A stretch of 64,000 nt of DNA, taken from NCBI GenBank assembly GCA_020852955.1, contig JADYZW010000033.1, forward strand, positions 1 through 64,000. Direction: 5' to 3'. This document shows, one piece after another, positions 59,707-64,000 of the stretch. Made by a program: the position numbers and the translations under genes. The notes under the pieces were generated by a model, which worked only from the letters and a program-made list of their open reading frames with translations, made no database searches and was not told where the DNA came from. How positions within the stretch are numbered: position 1 is the first letter of the stretch; every line of letters starts with the position of its first letter. Source of the DNA: Deltaproteobacteria bacterium. Its GTDB lineage: Bacteria; Desulfobacterota; Binatia; UTPRO1.

Positions 59707-61088
59707 GCCCGGATCTGCTTCCGGATTCCCGCCTCGAGCTGTTCCAGCATGTACGACAAATGCCGCGCGTCGAGTCCTGGAAAATTGCCGACCCAGAACG
59801 TCTGCTTCATCACCTCGTCCGTCACCGCCAGGTCCCCGACGACTCGATAGTCGACGTTTTCGTAGGCAGGCTGATGGGTGAGATTTCCCGCGAAGACCAG
59901 GCGGGTTCCGATCCTCCGGTCGTTCAGGAAGTTCAAGAGATCCTCGCGGTCGATTGCCGCGCCACAGTGCATGGCGAATCCGAACCAGCTCGGATCCGTA
60001 CCTGGCGTGGGCTCGACAGGGGTCAAGTGTTCCCGGAGCGGCGGCGACCGGCGGATCTCGTCGAACAGATGGCGCCAGTTGCGCTTTCGTGCGGCGATGA
60101 ACCCATCGAGCTTCTGCAGCTGCGAGTACAGGAGGGAGGCCTGCATGTCGGTCATCTTGAGATTGTACCCGAGCTGACAGTAGACGAATTTATGATCGTA
60201 CCCGTATGGAAGTGTCCCCAATTGCCATTGAAACCGCTTTCCGCAGGTATTGTCCTTCCCCGGCTCGCACCAGCAATCGCGCCCCCAATCTCGAATACTC
60301 TCGGCAACTCGTTTCCACACCGGATGGCTCGCCATCACGGCGCCGCCCTCTCCCGACGTGACGTGATGAGCCGGGTAGAAGCTCAAGGTGCCGAAATCTC
60401 CGAACGACCCCACATACCGATCCCCGATGCCCGATCCCAGGGCATCGCAGCAATCCTCGACCAGAAAAATGCGCTCCTTCCGGCACCACTCGGCGAGAAC
60501 GTCGGCCCGGAAGGGATTCCCCAGCGTATGCGCCAATACGACGGCTCTCGTCTTTGCCGTCCGCGCCGCCATGATCCGCTCAGGAAGCGCGTTGAGGGTA
60601 TCGCGGTCGATGTCGACGAAGACCGGCGTCCAGCGGTTCTGGACGATCGGGCTCACGGTCGTTGGGAAGCCCGCGGCAACGGTCACGACCTCGTCGCCCG
60701 GTTCGAGCGGCCGGAGATCGTACTCCTTCAGCAGCGGAGAGCCCAGGCTGGAAATGGCGACGAGATTCGCGCTCGAGCCGCTGTTCACGAGCACGACCCT
60801 GCCGTCGGGATTCATCCATGCCGGAAGCCGGCGCTGCACTTCCTTCGCGAAGCGCCCCGCAGTCAACCAGAGATCGAGGGAGGCGTTCAGGAGACAGCTG
60901 AGATCGTCGAAGTCGAGTACTTTTGCCGAGCTCGGAATGAACGTCTTCCCGGGCTCGAATCGTTCCTGGGAGTTCTTGAGGTCGAAATAGTCGCGGGCGG
61001 CATCCACGACTTTCTTGCGTGCCTCGAAGAGCGGGGAGTCCTCTCCCGCGTGTACGAAGGGATCGAATTCTACGGGCGGCGCAGACAT
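59703..61088 (-). CDS. rfbH: RfbH-type 3-dehydrase, second copy
   Basis: About 461 aa. SFYPAHHVTSGEGG again has His where aminotransferases have the PLP Lys, and DCWCEPGKDNTCGKRFQW carries the [2Fe-2S] cysteines. It is closer to the classical RfbH in length than the copy at 28817 and lies in the lower-GC block, so the two were probably acquired separately. It would 3-deoxygenate CDP-4-keto-6-deoxyglucose; the CDP-glucose source is rfbF at 36096. Start uncertain between ATG 61088 and GTG 61112. Confidence 0.9.
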   Translation of the reverse strand: MSAPPVEFDPFVHAGEDSPLFEARKKVVDAARDYFDLKNSQERFEPGKTFIPSSAKVLDFDDLSCLLNASLDLWLTAGRFAKEVQRRLPAWMNPDGRVVLVNSGSSANLVAISSLGSPLLKEYDLRPLEPGDEVVTVAAGFPTTVSPIVQNRWTPVFVDIDRDTLNALPERIMAARTAKTRAVVLAHTLGNPFRADVLAEWCRKERIFLVEDCCDALGSGIGDRYVGSFGDFGTLSFYPAHHVTSGEGGAVMASHPVWKRVAESIRDWGRDCWCEPGKDNTCGKRFQWQLGTLPYGYDHKFVYCQLGYNLKMTDMQASLLYSQLQKLDGFIAARKRNWRHLFDEIRRSPPLREHLTPVEPTPGTDPSWFGFAMHCGAAIDREDLLNFLNDRRIGTRLVFAGNLTHQPAYENVDYRVVGDLAVTDEVMKQTFWVGNFPGLDARHLSYMLEQLEAGIRKQIRA

Positions 61089-61112
61089 GGGAATGGCGCT
61101 CGCTCGCTGCAC

Positions 61113-61423
61113 GTTGCCGCCGGGAGAACCACGAGAGACGCAGGAGGGGTGAGTCCGCCATCGGCCCTGCCGCCGACCTTCCGGCTCATCCAGCCCACCG
61201 GCGCCGCTTCACTGATTCCCATGTCCTTGCCTGCCACATGCGCCCCTGCCCGGGCAAGACTTCTCGTTGATGGCCCACGAAGATCCCGGGCCTGTCCCGA
61301 CCGCGCGCAACGACGCGATGCTATGGCCCATGCACCGTGATCCCAGGAAAGGCCGCGTGCCGCGACGCTCGCCTCGTCATGAGCTTTGACAATCGAACTG
61401 TCGTCGTGTGATCGTAAAATTCG
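61113..61423. other. Intergenic region between divergent genes
   Basis: 311 bases separating the minus-strand sugar operon from the gmhA-like gene. Both promoters should lie here. On the plus strand a perfect TTGACA is at 61386; for the minus operon I find no convincing hexamer pair. No gene is seen. Confidence 0.5.
61386..61414 (+). promoter_or_regulatory. Possible promoter of the gmhA-like gene
   Basis: TTGACA (61386-61391, perfect consensus) is followed after 17 bases by TGATCG and then by TAAAAT (61415-61420). The -10 is ambiguous. The first option would start the mRNA almost at the ATG at 61424. Confidence 0.28.
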
Positions 61424-62140
61424 ATGACGCTCGGGGTATTCCCACGGGACGCACTCGGCGCGACGAACGATGAGCTGGCGGCGGTCGAGGATGTGGAGCG
61501 CGCGAGTGCTGGACCGAGCCGTCCACCCAACTCTGTCGAGTACGCCTTCCTCGGGGCCGATGGCCCGTCGGCGTTCGCCCGGGGCTACCTGGACCATCTC
61601 GGCAACGTGCTGGGGAGGATCGACGTCACCGCCATCGATCGCGTGGTCGAAGCGCTGCTCATCGCGCGAGCCGACGACCGCACCACCTTCGTGCTGGGCA
61701 ACGGCGGCAGCGCCGCTACCGCGGCCCATTTCGCCAACGACCTCGCCATGGGCACACAACCGCCGAGCCGCCGCTTCCGTGCCTTCAGCCTCGTCGACAA
61801 CGCCGCGCTGCTCTCGGCCGCGGCCAACGACTACGGCTACGAAGAGGTCTTCGTCCGCCAACTGGACGGTGTGCTGCGCCCGCGCGACGTCGTCATCGCG
61901 ATCAGCGCTTCCGGGAGCTCGCATAATCTGCTGCGTGCCGTCATGCATGCCAATGCTGCCGGCGCACTCACCATCGGCTTCACGGGTTTCGACGGCGGGC
62001 GACTCCGCCAGCTCGTCCACATCGACGTGCACGTTCCGACCGACAATGGCGAGTACGGCCCCTCCGAGGACGCCCACCTCGCCCTCGCCCACGTGATTGC
62101 GAACTACCTCCGCCTGAGCGCCCGCCGACTTCCCAAGTGA
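61424..62140 (+). CDS. gmhA: SIS-domain sugar phosphate isomerase, GmhA-like
   Basis: 238 aa. VLGNGGSAATAAHFANDLAMG and ISASGSSHNLLRAVMHAN are the SIS-domain phosphate-binding loops, and SEDAHLALAHVIANYLR is the C-terminal helix typical of sedoheptulose 7-phosphate isomerase (GmhA). It would supply D-glycero-D-manno-heptose 7-phosphate to HddA. An N-terminal extension of about 45 residues is unusual, so a later start is possible. It faces away from the heptose operon but belongs to the same pathway. Confidence 0.85.
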   Translation: MTLGVFPRDALGATNDELAAVEDVERASAGPSRPPNSVEYAFLGADGPSAFARGYLDHLGNVLGRIDVTAIDRVVEALLIARADDRTTFVLGNGGSAATAAHFANDLAMGTQPPSRRFRAFSLVDNAALLSAAANDYGYEEVFVRQLDGVLRPRDVVIAISASGSSHNLLRAVMHANAAGALTIGFTGFDGGRLRQLVHIDVHVPTDNGEYGPSEDAHLALAHVIANYLRLSARRLPK

Positions 62141-62162
62141 GGGAGCCCCGCTACGGGCTCCC
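62141..62162. terminator. Hairpin shared by two convergent genes
   Basis: GGGAGCCC (62141-62148), a 6-base loop and GGGCTCCC (62155-62162) form a perfect 8-bp stem between the stops at 62140 and 62151-62153. No T-run follows on either strand, so termination would need Rho or the collision of the two transcripts. Confidence 0.35.
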
Positions 62163-63980
62163 GGACTTCGCCGCAACGAACGCGTAGGCGTCCGCCGGAA
62201 CCCTGATCTGTTCCACGTAGCGCTCTCCCGGTGTGAGCTCGACCGTCACCTCGGTTGTCTCGGGCGAAGCCGACCAGACCTCGAATCCGGAGCGAGTCTC
62301 GATCGAGGTTCCCACGAGGGGGCCCTGCGTGGACGTTGCGCGCGCAACGCGGTGCGTGGAATCCGTCGCAACCTGCATGACGACATTCTCGCCGTCCGCA
62401 CGCGCGAGGCGACCCACGATCCGCTGGTCGTCCGCTGCGGTGACCGTCAGGCGGTCGTCGAAGCGATACACTCGGAACTGGTCGGCGACGCCCGCAGCGG
62501 ATGCGGGAACGGCGACGCCGTCGTCGTCGTGGAGCACGAGGAACATCGCGCGGGCATCGCCAGGCTTCGAAACGTCGCCGAACGTCGCCTCGGACGCTCC
62601 GCTGGCGCGCCGACCGTTCCGGGATTCCGCGATCCACACTCCGACGGAGTCGCCGGCGGCCCAGCGCCACGGGCCGCGCAAGGTATCGCGGATCGATTCG
62701 GGATCGGCACCCAGCTCGTCGAGCACCCCCCCGATCTTCAGCAGCGATCCGAGCGTCAAGATACCCACGAGCTCGATGGAGCGGCCCAGCGGCTCGCGGA
62801 GATCCGTGCGGGACAAGTTCACGCGGGCGTAGCCCAGCTCGGCGACCGCCCTTCGACGTGCGACGGAGATGCCGGCCGGAACGATCATCGCCAGCAACGC
62901 CACCGTATGAACCAACGCCGCGGCGCCGATCGTACGCCGTGGCGCCGCAACGCGTGCCGCGATGGCACCCACACCGGTGGCGAACAACCACGCCCGAAAC
63001 GGAACCGTGGAATCGAAGTAGAGGAAAAAAGCGCCCCGCGGAAGGAGCGCGACGCACAGGGTCGGCAGCGCGAACCCGAACCCCACGAGCGCCTTGACTA
63101 GGGTATCTCCGCGTCGGCACGCAAGCGTCACGATGCCGATGACGAGGAAGACGCTCCAGGCGGCGGTGGTCAGATGTCCCGGATCGCTCCAGCTGGGCGA
63201 TGCCTCCGCAGCGATCTCGAGCACCCGCCCTTCGAGAAACAGTGCCCGCCACAGCGCCGTCGAGTACGGCGCGCCCGCCCCTCCCGCATGCCGGAACACG
63301 CCGAATCCCAGCGCCAGGATGTTGGGAAGAACCATGGGCGCCGCGAGCACCGCACCCACGAGCATTCCGAAGGCGCCCCGCCGGCCGATCGGCGCCTTCC
63401 ATGCCAGGCCGACGAGAAACATCGGCAGAACGAGCGTCGCGGTCAGATGCGACTGGATCACGAACGCAGCAGCGATGCATGCGAGGACGAACCCGCGAGG
63501 GTCGCGTGCCTGCACCCAGCGCACGATGCCCGAGACGAACAGCAGCGTCGTCGGCAGCACGATGGAGGTACTGATCGGCGCGCATCCCGAGCTGATCGAC
63601 AGCGGATGCAACGCAAGCGCCCAACCGGCGATCCCCGCCTCACGCTGTCGCGCCGGACCGCCAACCACGGCGAAGAGACGCCACCAGCCCACGACGGCGG
63701 CGGCGTGAATCACGCCGACGAGCAACAGCACGTCGGAGAACCGGTCGCGCGGCAGAAGGCCGATCGCAGTCACCCACGCGAACAGAGGCCCCAGCTTGAA
63801 CGGCGTCCAGCCGACTCCAGGGCCCGCGGGAAGCAGATGGCCCTGTAGGACGCCGCGCCCCTCGAGCAGGATGCCCACCTGGTCCGGCCCGAAGTAGCTC
63901 GCTTCGGGAAACACGATCCGCACGACCAGCGCGACCACGAACAGCCCCAATGCCTGGAGATACGCTCGATTCATTATCAT
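62151..63980 (-). CDS. GT-C-like membrane protein
   Basis: 609 aa. About ten hydrophobic helices occupy residues 8-385 (GLFVVALVVRIVFPEASYFGPD at the start, with an acidic loop as in GT-C enzymes). The remaining 220 residues are soluble and strand-rich (VWIAESRNGRR, VTVELTPGERYVEQIRVPADAYAFVA). The layout fits a lipid-linked sugar transferase of the outer face of the inner membrane, but no diagnostic motif beyond the GPDQ loop is visible. It continues the cell-surface theme of this block. Confidence 0.75.
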   Translation of the reverse strand: MIMNRAYLQALGLFVVALVVRIVFPEASYFGPDQVGILLEGRGVLQGHLLPAGPGVGWTPFKLGPLFAWVTAIGLLPRDRFSDVLLLVGVIHAAAVVGWWRLFAVVGGPARQREAGIAGWALALHPLSISSGCAPISTSIVLPTTLLFVSGIVRWVQARDPRGFVLACIAAAFVIQSHLTATLVLPMFLVGLAWKAPIGRRGAFGMLVGAVLAAPMVLPNILALGFGVFRHAGGAGAPYSTALWRALFLEGRVLEIAAEASPSWSDPGHLTTAAWSVFLVIGIVTLACRRGDTLVKALVGFGFALPTLCVALLPRGAFFLYFDSTVPFRAWLFATGVGAIAARVAAPRRTIGAAALVHTVALLAMIVPAGISVARRRAVAELGYARVNLSRTDLREPLGRSIELVGILTLGSLLKIGGVLDELGADPESIRDTLRGPWRWAAGDSVGVWIAESRNGRRASGASEATFGDVSKPGDARAMFLVLHDDDGVAVPASAAGVADQFRVYRFDDRLTVTAADDQRIVGRLARADGENVVMQVATDSTHRVARATSTQGPLVGTSIETRSGFEVWSASPETTEVTVELTPGERYVEQIRVPADAYAFVAAKSGSP

Positions 63981-64000
63981 GCGCGCGTTCGCCCTCGTCC

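Noticed and set aside
1..64000. CRISPR arrays, tRNA, rRNA, insertion sequences
   Set aside because: No regularly spaced repeats, no cloverleaf-like or rRNA sequence and no transposase seen by eye; short tRNA-like folds cannot be fully excluded without a scan.

Overview
The window is about two-thirds G+C, densely coded, and full of 1-4 base start/stop overlaps. Nucleotide-sugar and lipid-linked glycosyltransferase genes of the O-antigen/capsule type point to a Gram-negative bacterium. The mix of many radical SAM enzymes, a flavin halogenase, PhyH dioxygenases and Tat/Sec/lipoprotein signals would fit an uncultured soil lineage near Myxococcota, Binatota or Rokubacteria. That placement is inference, since there is no rRNA or other phylogenetic marker here.

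Region 1 (816-24149) is the most unusual part. Two loci each begin with a pair of small HxsD-like proteins (about 155 and 80 aa) followed by an HxsB-like radical SAM/SPASM protein; HxsB, HxsC and HxsD are the known parts of the His-Xaa-Ser system. In locus 1 (816-11241) the HxsB-like protein has lost the radical SAM cysteines but keeps the GGEP and SPASM residues. It is followed by a tandem radical SAM-like protein that is also degenerate, then by four intact radical SAM proteins, one of them a B12-binding domain fused to two radical SAM domains. In locus 2 (14678-18189) HxsB is intact and is coupled to an HExxH protein of the peptide beta-hydroxylase type. Three more radical SAM proteins follow (18271-24149), one fused to a methyltransferase and one a tandem double enzyme. 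A carbonic anhydrase/SulP bicarbonate transport pair and two small proteins lie between the loci. No precursor peptide or HxsA repeat protein is visible.

Region 2 (24168-39716) makes modified sugars. A plus-strand operon of six overlapping genes encodes two SDR enzymes, a UDP-sugar dehydrogenase, RfbH and two C-methyltransferase-like proteins. It is followed by two PhyH dioxygenases, an aldo/keto reductase and a GT-C glycosyltransferase on the minus strand, and then by RfbF, an FAD-linked oxidase and an unknown Cys-motif protein.

Region 3 (39871-54214) holds a secreted protein, an alpha/beta hydrolase, a PhyH enzyme, and a flavin halogenase with a PqqD-like tail coupled to a second member of the Cys-motif family. 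Next comes a 727-aa protein in which both HxsD-like domains are fused to a radical SAM domain and a C-terminal [2Fe-2S] ferredoxin. A HemW-like radical SAM protein, a flavodoxin-FGE lipoprotein, a TPR protein, an HpnH-like radical SAM enzyme and a UbiA prenyltransferase complete the region.

Region 4 (54445-62140) is a lower-GC block resembling a GDP-6-deoxy-heptose pathway (gmhA, hddA, hddC, a GDP-sugar 4,6-dehydratase, a 3,5-epimerase, a reductase), with a GtrB-type glycosyltransferase and a second rfbH. A GT-C membrane protein closes the window.

Reading: thirteen radical SAM-type proteins (eleven with at least one intact CxxxCxxC motif, two degenerate), three sets of paired HxsD-like domains, a peptide-hydroxylase-type HExxH protein and a possible RRE-bearing halogenase together suggest an undescribed peptide- or protein-modification network related to the Hxs system. 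Its substrate is unknown.
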